Origin: Ecdyonurus torrentis | Taxonomy: Eukaryota > Arthropoda > Insecta > Ephemeroptera > Heptageniidae | Assembly (NCBI GenBank): GCA_949318235.1 | Contig: OX439127.1 | Coordinates: 382,001-446,000, forward strand | DNA: 64,000 bases | Direction of reading: 5' to 3' | Part shown: one piece after another, positions 39,906 to 53,164 of the stretch | How the letters are laid out: each line of letters starts with the position of its first letter | Position numbering within the stretch: the first letter of the stretch is position 1 | The notes under the pieces: generated by a model | Database searches by the model: none | Seen by the model: only the letters and a program-made list of their open reading frames with translations | What the model was told of the DNA's origin: nothing | Translations under genes and position numbers: made by a program

Positions 39906-42900
39906 TCAAGATGATAGTCAGTAGTAACGTCATTTATCTAGTTCATCACTACTAAAGTCAAGTTGATCGTCATTGATGACGTCACCTATCTACTACATAC
40001 ACTTCTAAATTCAAGTGATAGTCAGTGATGACGTCACTTATCTACTTAATTCACAACTAAAGTAAAGTTAATAGTAAGTGATGACGTCACATATCTACTT
40101 CATACACAACTAAAGTCAAGTTGATAGTCAGTGAGGACGTCACATATCTACTTCATACACTACTAAAATCAAGTTGATAGTCAGTAATGACGTCACTTAT
40201 CTACTTCATATACTACTAAATTAAAGTTAATAGTAAGTGATGACGTCAAATATCTACTTCATACACTACTTAAATCAAGTTGATAGTCAGTGATGACGTT
40301 ACTTAAATACTCCATAAACTACTAAAGTCAAGTTGATCGTCATTGATGACGTTACCTATCTACTACATACACTTCTAAATTCAAGTGATAGTTAGTGATG
40401 ACGTCACTTATCTACTTAATTCACAACTAAAGTAAAGTTAATAGTAAGTGATGACGTCACATATCTACTTCATACACTACTATAGTCAAGTAATTAGTCA
40501 GTAATGACGTCACATATCTACTTCATACACTACTAAAGTCAAGTTGATAGTTATTTATTACGTCACTAATTTACTACATACACTACTAAAGTCAAGTGAT
40601 AGTCAGTGATGACGTCACTTATCTACTTAATACACTACTAAAGTCCACTTAATAATCAGTGATGACGTCACTAATCTACTTCATACAGAACTAAAATTAA
40701 GTTGATAGTCAATGATGACGTCACATATCTACTTTAAACACAACTAAAGTCAAGATGATAGTCAGTAGTAACGTCATTTATCTAGTTCATTCACTACTAA
40801 AGTCAAGTTGATCGTCATTGATGACGTCACCTATCTACTACATACACTACTAATTAAAGTAATAGTCAGTGATAACGTCACTTATCTACTTAATTCACAA
40901 CTAAATTCAAGTTGATAGTCAGTGATGACGACACTTATCTACTTCATACACTAATAAAGTCTAGTGATAGTCAGTGATGACATCACATATCTACTTCATA
41001 CACAACTAAAATCAAGTTGATAGACAGTAATGACGTCACTTATCTACTTCATATACTACTAAAGAAAAGTTAATAGTAAGTAATGACGTCACATATCTAC
41101 TTCATACACTACTAAAGTCAAGTTGATAGTCAGTGAGGACGTCACATATCTACTTCATACACTACTAAAGTGAGATTCTTAGTCAGTGATGACATAAATT
41201 ATCTACTTCTCACACTACTAAAGTCAAGTGAAAGTAAGCGAGGACGTCACTTATCTACTTCATACACTACTAAAGTCAAGTTGATAGTCAGTGGTGACGT
41301 CACTTATCTACATTATGCACTACTTAAGTCAAGTTGATAACCAATGATAACGTCACATATCTACTTCATACACAACTAAAGTCAAGATGATAGTCAGTAG
41401 TAACGTCATTTATCTAGTTCATTCACTACTAAAGTCAAGTTGATCGTCATTGATGACGTCACCTATCTACTACATACACTTCTAAATTTAAGTGATAGTC
41501 AGTGATCACGTCACTTATCTACTTAATTCACAACTAAAGTAAAGTTAATAGTAAGTGATGACGTCACATATCTACTTCATACACTACTAAAGTCAAGTTG
41601 ATAGTCAGTGAGGACGTCACATATATACTTCATACACTACTAAAGTCAGATTCTTGGTCAGTGATGACATAAATTACCTACTTCTCACCCTATTAAAGTC
41701 AAGTGAAAGTAAGCGAGGATGTCACTTATCTACTTTATACACTACTAAAGTCAAGTTGATAGTCAGTGGTGACGTCACTTATCTACCTCATACACAACTA
41801 AGTCAATTTAATAGTCAGTGATGACGTTACTTATCTACTACATAAACAACTAAAGTCAAGTTGATAGTCAGTGATGACGTCACTTATCTACTTCATACAC
41901 TACTTAAGTCAAGTTAATAGTCAGCGATGACGTCACATATCTACTGCATACACTACTTAAATCAACTTGATAGTTAGTGATGACGTCACATATCTACTTC
42001 ATACACTACTAAAGTCAAGTTGATAGTCAGTGACGACGTCACATATCTACTTCATACACTACTAAAGTCAAGTTAATAGTCAGTAATTACGTCACATATC
42101 TACTTCATACACTACTAAAGTCAAGTTGATAGTTATTTATTACGTCACTAATCTACTACATACACTACTAAAGTCAAGTGATAGTCAGTGATGACGTCAC
42201 TTATCTACTTAATACACTTCTAAAGTCAAGTTGATAGTCAGTGATGACGTCACTTATCCCCTTCATACACTACTAAAAACAAGTGATAGTCAGTGATGAC
42301 GTCAAATACCTACTTCATATACTACTAAAGTCAAGTTAATAATAAGTGATAACGTCACATATTTACTTTATACACTACTAAAGTCAAGTTAATAGTAAGT
42401 GATGACGTCACACATCTACTTAATACACAACTAAGTCAATTAAATAGTCAGTGATGACGTGACATATCTACTTCATACACTACTAAAGTCAAGTGATAGT
42501 CAGTGGTGACGTCACTTATCTACATCATACACTACTAAAGTCAAGTTAATAGTCATTTATTACGTCACTAACCTACTACATACACTACTAAAGTCAAGTG
42601 ATAGTCAGTGATGACGTCACTTATCTACTTTATACACTATTAAAATCAAGTGATAGTCAGTGATGACGTCACATATCTACTTCATACACAACTTAAATCA
42701 AGTTGATAGTCAGTAATGACGTCACTTATCTACTTCATATAAAACTAAAGTCAAGTTAAAAGTCATTTATGACGTCACTTATCGACCACATACACTTCTA
42801 AAATCAACTTAATAGTCAGTGATAACGTCACTAATCTACTTCATACACAACTAAAATCAAGTTGATAGTCAATGATGACGTCACATATCTACTTCATACA

Positions 42901-44335
42901 CAACTAAAGTCAAGATGATAGTCAGTGGTAACGTCATTTATCTAATTCATTCACTACAAAAATCAAGTTGATAGTCAATGATGACGTCACATATCTACTT
43001 CATAAACAACTAAAGTCAAGATGATAGTCAGTGGTAACGTCATTTATCTAATTCATTCACTACTAAAATAAAGTTGATAGTGAATGATGACGTCACATAT
43101 CTACTTGATACACAACTAAAGTCAAGATGATAGTCAGTGATGACGTCACTTATCTACTTCATATACTAATAAAGTCAAGTAATAGTCAGTGATGACGTCA
43201 CATATCTACTTCATACACAACTCAAATCAAGTTGATCGTCATTGATGACGTCACCTATCTACTACATACACTACTAAAGTCAAGTGATAGTCAGTGATGA
43301 CGTCACTTATCTACTTAATTCACAACTAAAGTCAAGTTGATAGTCAGTGATGACGTCACTTATCTACTTCATATACTAATAAAGTCAAGTAATAGTCAGT
43401 GATGACGTCACATATCTACTTCATACACAACTAAAATCAAGTTGATAGTCAGTAATGACGTCACTTATCTACTTCATATACGACTAAATTAAAGTTAATA
43501 GTAAGTTATGACGTCACATATCTACTTCATACACTACTAAAGTCAAGTTGATAGTCAGTGAGAACGTCACATATCTACTTCATACACTACTAAAGTCAGA
43601 TTCTTAGTCAGTGATGACATAAATTATGTACTTCTCAAACTACTAAAGTAAAGTGAAAGTAAGCTAAGACGTCACTTATCTACACCATACACTACTAAAG
43701 TCAAGTTGAAAGTCAGTGGTGACGTCACTTATCTACATCATGCACTACTAAGGTCAAGTTGATAGTCAGTGATGAAGTCACATATCTACTTCATACACAA
43801 CTAAAATCAAGTTGAAAGTCAGTAATGACGTCACTCATCTACTTCATATACTACTAAATTAAAGTTAATAGTAAGTGATGACGTCACATATCTACTTCAT
43901 ACACTACTAAAGTCAAGTTGATAGTCAGTGAGGACGTCACATATCTACTTCATACACTACTAAAGTCAGATTCTTAGTCAGTGATGACATAAATTATCTA
44001 CTTCTCACACTACTAAAGTAAAGTGAAAGTAAGCTAAGACGTCATTTATCTACTTCATACACTACTAAAGTCAAATTGATAGTCAGTGGTGACGTCACTT
44101 ATCTACATTATGCACTACTAAAGTCAAGTTGATAGTCAATGATAACGTCACATATCTACTTCATACACAACTAAAGTCAAGATGATAGTCAGTGAGGACG
44201 TCACATATCTACTTCATACACTACTAAAGTCAGATTCTTAGTCAGTGATGACATAAATTACCTACTTCTCACCCTATTAAAGTCAAGTGAAAGTAAGCGA
44301 GGACGTCACTTATCTACTTCATACACTACTAAAGT
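39885..44335 (+). repeat. H module, copy 2
   Basis: Second copy of 22,955-27,665, shorter by five monomers in total, with one 1-bp deletion (TAGTTCATCACTAC near 39,945). Positions 41,311-43,880 are duplicated again at 48,432-51,000. Confidence 0.85.
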
Positions 44336-46294
44336 CAAGTTGATAGTCAGTGATGACGTCACTTATCTACTTTATACACTACTTAAGTCAAGTTAATAGT
44401 CAGCGATGACGTCACATATCTACTTCATGCACTACTTAAGTCAAAATGATAATCAGTGATGACTTCACATATCTACTGCATACACTACTTAAATCAACTT
44501 GATAGTTAGTGATGACATCACATATCTACTTCATACACTACTAAAGTCAAGTTGATAGTCAGTGACGACGTCACATATGTACTTCATACACTACTAAAGT
44601 CAAGTTAATAGTCAGTAATGACGTCACATATCTACTTCACACACTACTAAAGTCAAGTTGATAGTTATTTATTACGTCACTAATCTACTACATACACTAC
44701 TTAAGTCAAGTAATAGTCAGTAATGACGTCACTTATCTACTTAATACACTACTAAAGTCAAGTTGATAGTCAGTGATGACGTCACTTATCCACTTCATAC
44801 ACTACTAAAAAAAAGTGATAGTCAGTGATGACGTCAAATATCTACTTCATATACTACTAAAGTCAAGTTGATAGTCAGTGATGACGTCACTTATCTACCT
44901 AATACACAACTAAGTCAATTAAATAGTCAGTGATGACGTCACATATCTACTTCATACACTACTAAAGTCAAGTGATAGTCAGTGGTGACGTCACTTATCT
45001 AGATCATAAACTACTAAAGTCAAGTTGATAGTCATTTATTACGTCACTAACCTACTACATACACTACTAAAGTCAAGTGATAGTCAGTGATGACGTCACT
45101 TATCTACTTTATACTGAACTTAAATCAAGTTGATAGTCAGTAATGACGTCACTTATCTACTTCATATAAAACTAAAGTCAAGTTAAAAGTCATTTATAAC
45201 GTCACTTATCGACCTCATACACTTCTAAAATCAACTTAATAGTCAGTGATGACGTCACTAATCTACTTCATACACAACTAAAATCAAGTTGATAGTCAAT
45301 GATGACGTCACATATCTACTTCATACACAACTAAAGTCAAGATGATAGTCAGTGGTAGCGTCATTTATCTAATTCATTCACTACAAAAATCAAGTTGATA
45401 GTCAATGATGACGTTACATATCTACTTCATACACAACTAAAGTCAAGATGATAGTCAGTGGTAACGTCATTTATCTAATTCATTCACTACTAAAATCAAG
45501 TTGATAGTCAATGATGACGTCACATATCTACTTGATACACAACTAAAGTCAAGATGATAGTCAGTAGTAACGTCATTTATCTAGTTCATTTACTACTAAA
45601 GTCAAGTTGATCGTCATTGATGACGTCACCTATCTACTACATACACTACTAAAGTCAAGTGATAGTCAGTGATGACGTCACTTATCTACTTAATTCACAA
45701 CTAAAGTCAAGTTGATAGTCAGTGATGACGTCACTTATCTACTTCATATACTAATAAAGTCAAGTGATAGTCAGTGATGACGTCACATATCTACTTCATA
45801 CACAACTAAAATCAAGTTGATAGTCATTAATGACGTCACTTATCTACTTCATATACTACTAAATTAAAGTTAATAGTAAGTGATGACGTCACATATCTAC
45901 TTCATACACTACTAAAGTCAAGTTGATAGTCAGTGAGAACGTCACATATCTACTTCATACACTACTAAAGTCAGATTCTTTGTCAGTGATGACATAAGTT
46001 ATCTACTTCTCAAACTACTAAAGTAAAGTGAAAGTAAGCTAAGACGTTACTTATCTACTTCATACACTACTAAAGTCAAGTTGATAGTCAGTGGTGACGT
46101 CACTTATCTACATCATGCACTACTAAGGTCAAGTTGATAGTCAGTGATGACGTCACATATCTACTTCATACACAACTAAAATCAAGTTGATAGTCAGTAA
46201 TGACGTCACTTATCTACTTCATATACTACTAAATTAAAGTTAATAGTAAGTGATGACGTCACATATCTACTTCATACACTACTAAAGTCAAGTT

Positions 46295-48420
46295 GATAGA
46301 CAGTGAGGACGTCACATATCTACTTCATACACTACTAAAGTCAGATTCTTAGTCAGTGATGACATAAATTATCTACTTCTCACACTACTAAAGTAAAGTG
46401 AAAGTAAGCTAAGACGTCACTTATCTACTTCATACACTACTAAAGTCAAGTTGATAGTCAGTGGTGACGTCACTTATCTACATTATACACTACTTAAGTC
46501 AAGTTGATAATCAATGATAACGTCACATATCTACTTCATACACAACTAAAGTCAAGATGATAGTCAGTAGTAACGTCATTTATCTAGTTCATTCACTACT
46601 AAAGTCAAGTTGATCGTCATTTATGACGTCACCTATCTACTACATACACTACTAAATTCAAGTGATAGTCAGTGATGACGTCACTTATCTACTTAATTCA
46701 CAACTAAAGTAAAGTTAATAGTAAGTGATGACGTCACATATCTACTTCATACACTACTAAAGTCAAGTTGATAGTCAGTGAGGACGTCACATATCTACTT
46801 CATACACTACTAAAGTCAGATTCTTAGTCAGTGATGACATAAATTACCTACTTCTCACCCTATTAAAGTCAAGTGAAAGTAAGCGAGGACGTCACTTATC
46901 TACTTCATACACTACTAAAGTCAAGTTGATAGTCAGTGGTGACGTCACTTATCTACCTCATACACAACTAAGTCAATTTAATAGTCAGTGATGACGTTAC
47001 TTATCTACTACATAAACTACTAAAGTCAAGTTGATAGTCAGTGATGACGTCACTTATCTACTTCATACACTACTTAAGTCAAGTTAATAGTCAGCGATGA
47101 CGTCACATATCTACTTCATGCACTTCTGAAGTCAAAATGATAATCAGTGATGACTTCACATATCTACTGCATACACTACTTAAATCAACTTGATAGTTAG
47201 TGATGACGTCACATATCTACTTCATACACTACTAGAGTCAAGTTAATAGTCAGTGACGACGTCACATATCTACTTCATACACTACTAAAGTCAAGTTGAT
47301 AGTCAGTAATGACGTCACATATCTACTTCATACACTACTAAAGTCAAGTTGATAGTTATTTATTACGTCACTAATCTACTACATACACTACTAAAGTCAA
47401 GTGATAGTCAGTGATGACGTCACTTATCTACTTAATACACTAATAAAGTCAAGTTGATAGTCAGTGATGACGTCACTTATCCACTTCATTTACTACTAAA
47501 AACAAGTGATAGTCAGTGATGACGTCAAGTATCTACTTCATATACTACTAAAGTCAAGTTAATAATAAGTGATCACATCACATATCTATTTTATACACTA
47601 CTAAAGTCAAGTTGATAGTCAGTGATGACGTCACTTATCTACTTAATACACAACTATGTCCATTAAATAGTCAGTGATGACGTCACATATCTACTTCATA
47701 CACTACTAAAGTCAAGTGATAGTCAGTGGTGACGTCACTTATCTACATCATACACTACTAAAGTCAAGTTGATAGTCATTTATTACGTCACTAACCTACT
47801 ACATGCACTACTAAAGTCAAGTGATAGTCAGTGATGACGTCACTTATCTACTTTATAAACTTCTAAAATCAAGTGATAGTCAGTGATGACGTCACATATC
47901 TACTTCATACACAACTTAAATCAAGTTGATAGTCAGTAATGACGTCACTTATCTACTTCATATAAAACTAAAGTCAAGTTAAAAGTCATTTATGACGTCA
48001 CTTATCGACCTCATACACTTCTAAAATCAACTTAATAGTTAGTGATGACGTCACTAATCTACTTCATACACAACTAAAATCAAGTTGATAGTCAATGATG
48101 ACGTCACATATCTACTACATACACAACTAAAGTCAAGATGATAGTCAGTGGTAACGTCATTTATCTAATTCATTCACTACTAAAATCAAGTTGATAGTCA
48201 ATGATGACGTCACATATCTACTTCATACACAACTAAAGTCAAGATGATAGTCAGTGAGGACGTCAAATATCTACTTCATACACTACTAAAGTCAGATTCT
48301 TAGTCAGTGATGACATAAATTACCTACTTCTCACCCTATTAAATTCAAGTGAAAGTAAGCGAGGACGTCACTTATCTACTTCATACACTACTAAAGTCAA
48401 GTTGATAGTCAGTGGTGACG
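46295..48420 (+). repeat. J block within K2, copy 1 (offset 4744)
   Basis: Matches 51,039-53,164 at a constant 4744 bp (90 monomers). Shared by these two copies and not noticed elsewhere: GATAGACAGTGAGG, GCACTTCTGAAGTC (47,121/51,865) and CAACTATGTCCATT (47,651/52,395). Virtually identical by eye. Confidence 0.88.
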
Positions 48421-48431
48421 TCACTTATCTA

Positions 48432-51000
48432 CATTATGCACTACTTAAGTCAAGTTGATAACCAATGATAACGTCACATATCTACTTCATACACAACTAA
48501 AGTCAAGATGATAGTCAGTAGTAACGTCATTTATCTAGTTCATTCACTACTAAAGTCAAGTTGATCGTCATTGATGACGTCACCTATCTACTACATACAC
48601 TTCTAAATTTAAGTGATAGTCAGTGATCACGTCACTTATCTACTTAATTCACAACTAAAGTAAAGTTAATAGTAAGTGATGACGTCACATATCTACTTCA
48701 TACACTACTAAAGTCAAGTTGATAGTCAGTGAGGACGTCACATATATACTTCATACACTACTAAAGTCAGATTCTTGGTCAGTGATGACATAAATTACCT
48801 ACTTCTCACCCTATTAAAGTCAAGTGAAAGTAAGCGAGGATGTCACTTATCTACTTTATACACTACTAAAGTCAAGTTGATAGTCAGTGGTGACGTCACT
48901 TATCTACCTCATACACAACTAAGTCAATTTAATAGTCAGTGATGACGTTACTTATCTACTACATAAACAACTAAAGTCAAGTTGATAGTCAGTGATGACG
49001 TCACTTATCTACTTCATACACTACTTAAGTCAAGTTAATAGTCAGCGATGACGTCACATATCTACTGCATACACTACTTAAATCAACTTGATAGTTAGTG
49101 ATGACGTCACATATCTACTTCATACACTACTAAAGTCAAGTTGATAATCAGTGACGACGTCACATATCTACTTCATACACTACTAAAGTCAAGTTAATAG
49201 TCAGTAATTACGTCACATATCTACTTCATACACTACTAAAGTCAAGTTGATAGTTATTTATTACGTCACTAATCTACTACATACACTACTAAAGTCAAGT
49301 GATAGTCAGTGATGACGTCACTTATCTACTTAATACACTTCTAAAGTCAAGTTGATAGTCAGTGATGACGTCACTTATCCCCTTCATACACTACTAAAAA
49401 CAAGTGATAGTCAGTGATGACGTCAAATACCTACTTCATATACTACTAAAGTCAAGTTAATAATAAGTGATAACGTCACATATTTACTTTATACACTACT
49501 AAAGTCAAGTTAATAGTAAGTGATGACGTCACACATCTACTTAATACACAACTAAGTCAATTAAATAGTCAGTGATGACGTGACATATCTACTTCATACA
49601 CTACTAAAGTCAAGTGATAGTCAGTGGTGACGTCACTTATCTACATCATACACTACTAAAGTCAAGTTAATAGTCATTTATTACGTCACTAACCTACTAC
49701 ATACACTACTAAAGTCAAGTGATAGTCAGTGATGACGTCACTTATCTACTTTATACACTATTAAAATCAAGTGATAGTCAGTGATGACGTCACATATCTA
49801 CTTCATACACAACTTAAATCAAGTTGATAGTCAGTAATGACGTCACTTATCTACTTCATATAAAACTAAAGTCAAGTTAAAAGTCATTTATGACGTCACT
49901 TATCGACCACATACACTTCTAAAATCAACTTAATAGTCAGTGATAACGTCACTAATCTACTTCATACACAACTAAAATCAAGTTGATAGTCAATGATGAC
50001 GTCACATATCTACTTCATACACAACTAAAGTCAAGATGATAGTCAGTGGTAACGTCATTTATCTAATTCATTCACTACAATTAAAGTTGATAGTCAATGA
50101 TGACGTCACATATCTACTTCATAAACAACTAAAGTCAAGATGATAGTCAGTGGTAACGTCATTTATCTAATTCATTCACTACTAAAATAAAGTTGATAGT
50201 CAATGATGACGTCACATATCTACTTGATACACAACTAAAGTCAAGATGATAGTCAGTGATGACGTCACTTATCTACTTCATATACTAATAAAGTCAAGTA
50301 ATAGTCAGTGATGACGTCACATATCTACTTCATACACAACTCAAATCAAGTTGATCGTCATTGATGACGTCACCTATCTACTACATACACTACTAAAGTC
50401 AAGTGATAGTCAGTGATGACGTCACTTATCTACTTAATTCACAACTAAAGTCAAGTTGATAGTCAGTGATGACGTCACTTATCTACTTCATATACTAATA
50501 AAGTCAAGTAATAGTCAGTGATGACGTCACATATCTACTTCATACACAACTAAAATCAAGTTGATAGTCAGTAATGACGTCACTTATCTACTTCATATAC
50601 GACTAAATTAAAGTTAATAGTAAGTTATGACGTCACATATCTACTTCATACACTACTAAAGTCAAGTTGATAGTCAGTGAGAACGTCACATATCTACTTC
50701 ATACACTACTAAAGTCAGATTCTTAGTCAGTGATGACATAAATTATCTACTTCTCAAACTACTAAAGTAAAGTGAAAGTAAGCTAAGACGTCACTTATCT
50801 ACTTCATACACTACTAAAGTCAAGTTGAAAGTCAGTGTTGACGTCACTTATCTACATCATGCACTACTAAGGTCAAGTTGATAGTCAGTGATGAAGTCAC
50901 ATATCTACTTCATACACAACTAAAATCAAGTTGATAGTCAGTAATGACGTCACTTATCTACTTCATATACTACTAAATTAAAGTTAATAGTAAGTGATGA
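48432..51000 (+). repeat. H module, copy 3
   Basis: Matches 41,311-43,880 at an offset of 7121 bp, changing to 7119 at about 50,080, where AAAAATCAAG became ATTAAAG (2 bp shorter). Shared private variants are ATTCTTGGTCAGTG (41,651/48,772), ACAACTCAAATCAAG (43,218/50,337) and GATGAAGTCACATATC (43,771/50,890). Confidence 0.88.
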
Positions 51001-51038
51001 CGTCACATATCTACTTCATACACTACTAAAGTCAAGTT

Positions 51039-53164
51039 GATAGACAGTGAGGACGTCACATATCTACTTCATACACTACTAAAGTCAGATTCTTAGTCAG
51101 TGATGACATAAATTATCTACTTCTCACACTACTAAAGTAAAGTGAAAGTAAGCTAAGACGTCACTTATCTACTTCATACACTACTAAAGTCAAGTTGATA
51201 GTCAGTGGTGACGTCACTTATCTACATTATACACTACTTAAGTCAAGTTGATAATCAATGATAACGTCACATATCTACTTCATACACAACTAAAGTCAAG
51301 ATGATAGTCAGTAGTAACGTCATTTATCTAGTTCATTCACTACTAAAGTCAAGTTGATCGTCATTTATGACGTCACCTATCTACTACATACACTACTAAA
51401 TTCAAGTGATAGTCAGTGATGACGTCACTTATCTACTTAATTCACAACTAAAGTAAAGTTAATAGTAAGTGATGACGTCACATATCTACTTCATACACTA
51501 CTAAAGTCAAGTTGATAGTCAGTGAGGACGTCACATATCTACTTCATACACTACTAAAGTCAGATTCTTAGTCAGTGATGACATAAATTACCTACTTCTC
51601 ACCCTATTAAAGTCAAGTGAAAGTAAGCGAGGACGTCACTTATTTACTTCATACACTACTAAAGTCAAGTTGATAGTCAGTGGTGACGTCACTTATCTAC
51701 CTCATACACAACTAAGTCAATTTAATAGTCAGTGATGACGTTACTTATCTACTACATAAACTACTAAAGTCAAGTTGATAGTCAGTGATGACGTCACTTA
51801 TCTACTTCATACACTACTTAAGTCAAGTTAATAGTCAGCGATGACGTCACATATCTACTTCATGCACTTCTGAAGTCAAAATGATAATCAGTGATGACTT
51901 CACATATCTACTGCATACACTACTTAAATCAACTTGATAGTTAGTGATGACGTCACATATCTACTTCATACACTACTAGAGTCAAGTTAATAGTCAGTGA
52001 CGACGTCACATATCTACTTCATACACTACTAAAGTCAAGTTGATAGTCAGTAATGACGTCACATATCTACTTCATACACTACTAAAGTCAAGTTGATAGT
52101 TATTTATTACGTCACTAATCTACTACATACACTACTAAAGTCAAGTGATAGTCAGTGATGACGTCACTTATCTACTTAATACACTAATAAAGTCAAGTTG
52201 ATAGTCAGTGATGACGTCACTTATCCACTTCATTTACTACTAAAAACAAGTGATAGTCAGTGATGACGTCAAGTATCTACTTCATATACTACTAAAGTCA
52301 AGTTAATAATAAGTGATCACATCACATATCTATTTTATACACTACTAAAGTCAAGTTGATAGTCAGTGATGACGTCACTTATCTACTTAATACACAACTA
52401 TGTCCATTAAATAGTCAGTGATGACGTCACATATCTACTTCATACACTACTAAAGTCAAGTGATAGTCAGTGGTGACGTCACTTATCTACATCATACACT
52501 ACTAAAGTCAAGTTGATAGTCATTTATTACGTCACTAACCTACTACATGCACTACTAAAGTCAAGTGATAGTCAGTGATGACGTCACTTATCTACTTTAT
52601 AAACTTCTAAAATCAAGTGATAGTCAGTGATGACGTCACATATCTACTTCATACACAACTTAAATCAAGTTGATAGTCAGTAATGACGTCACTTATCTAC
52701 TTCATATAAAACTAAAGTCAAGTTAAAAGTCATTTATGACGTCACTTATCGACCTCATACACTTCTAAAATCAACTTAATAGTTAGTGATGACGTCACTA
52801 ATCTACTTCATACACAACTAAAATCAAGTTGATAGTCAATGATGACGTCACATATCTACTACATACACAACTAAAGTCAAGATGATAGTCAGTGGTAACG
52901 TCATTTATCTAATTCATTCACTACTAAAATCAAGTTGATAGTCAATGATGACGTCACATATCTACTTCATACACAACTAAAGTCAAGATGATAGTCAGTG
53001 AGGACGTCAAATATCTACTTCATACACTACTAAAGTCAGATTCTTAGTCAGTGATGACATAAATTACCTACTTCTCACCCTATTAAATTCAAGTGAAAGT
53101 AAGCGAGGACGTCACTTATCTACTTCATACACTACTAAAGTCAAGTTGATAGTCAGTGGTGACG
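51039..53164 (+). repeat. J block within K2, copy 2 (offset 4744)
   Basis: Second copy of 46,295-48,420. It diverges where this copy continues ATCTACCTCATACACAAC and the first ATCTACATTATGCAC, which is the entry to the H-type block at 48,432. Confidence 0.88.

Larger units (their letters stand above)
35861..44562 (+). repeat. Super-repeat unit K1 (about 8.7 kb)
   Basis: Starts at TGACGACGTCACATATGTAC. The same start occurs at 44,563 (K2) and 53,474 (K3). Module order: R (35.86-37.62 kb, GGTAGCG at 36,705), shortened J (37.64-39.5), junction fragment, H (39.9-44.3), short tail. Relative to K2, the offset grows from 8649 to 9125 bp at about 37.7 kb because nine monomers are missing here. It grows to 9177 at about 37.91 kb, where another is missing. 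The TTTGTCAGTGATGACATAAG variant is shared at 37,321, 45,970 and 54,934. Confidence 0.8.
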
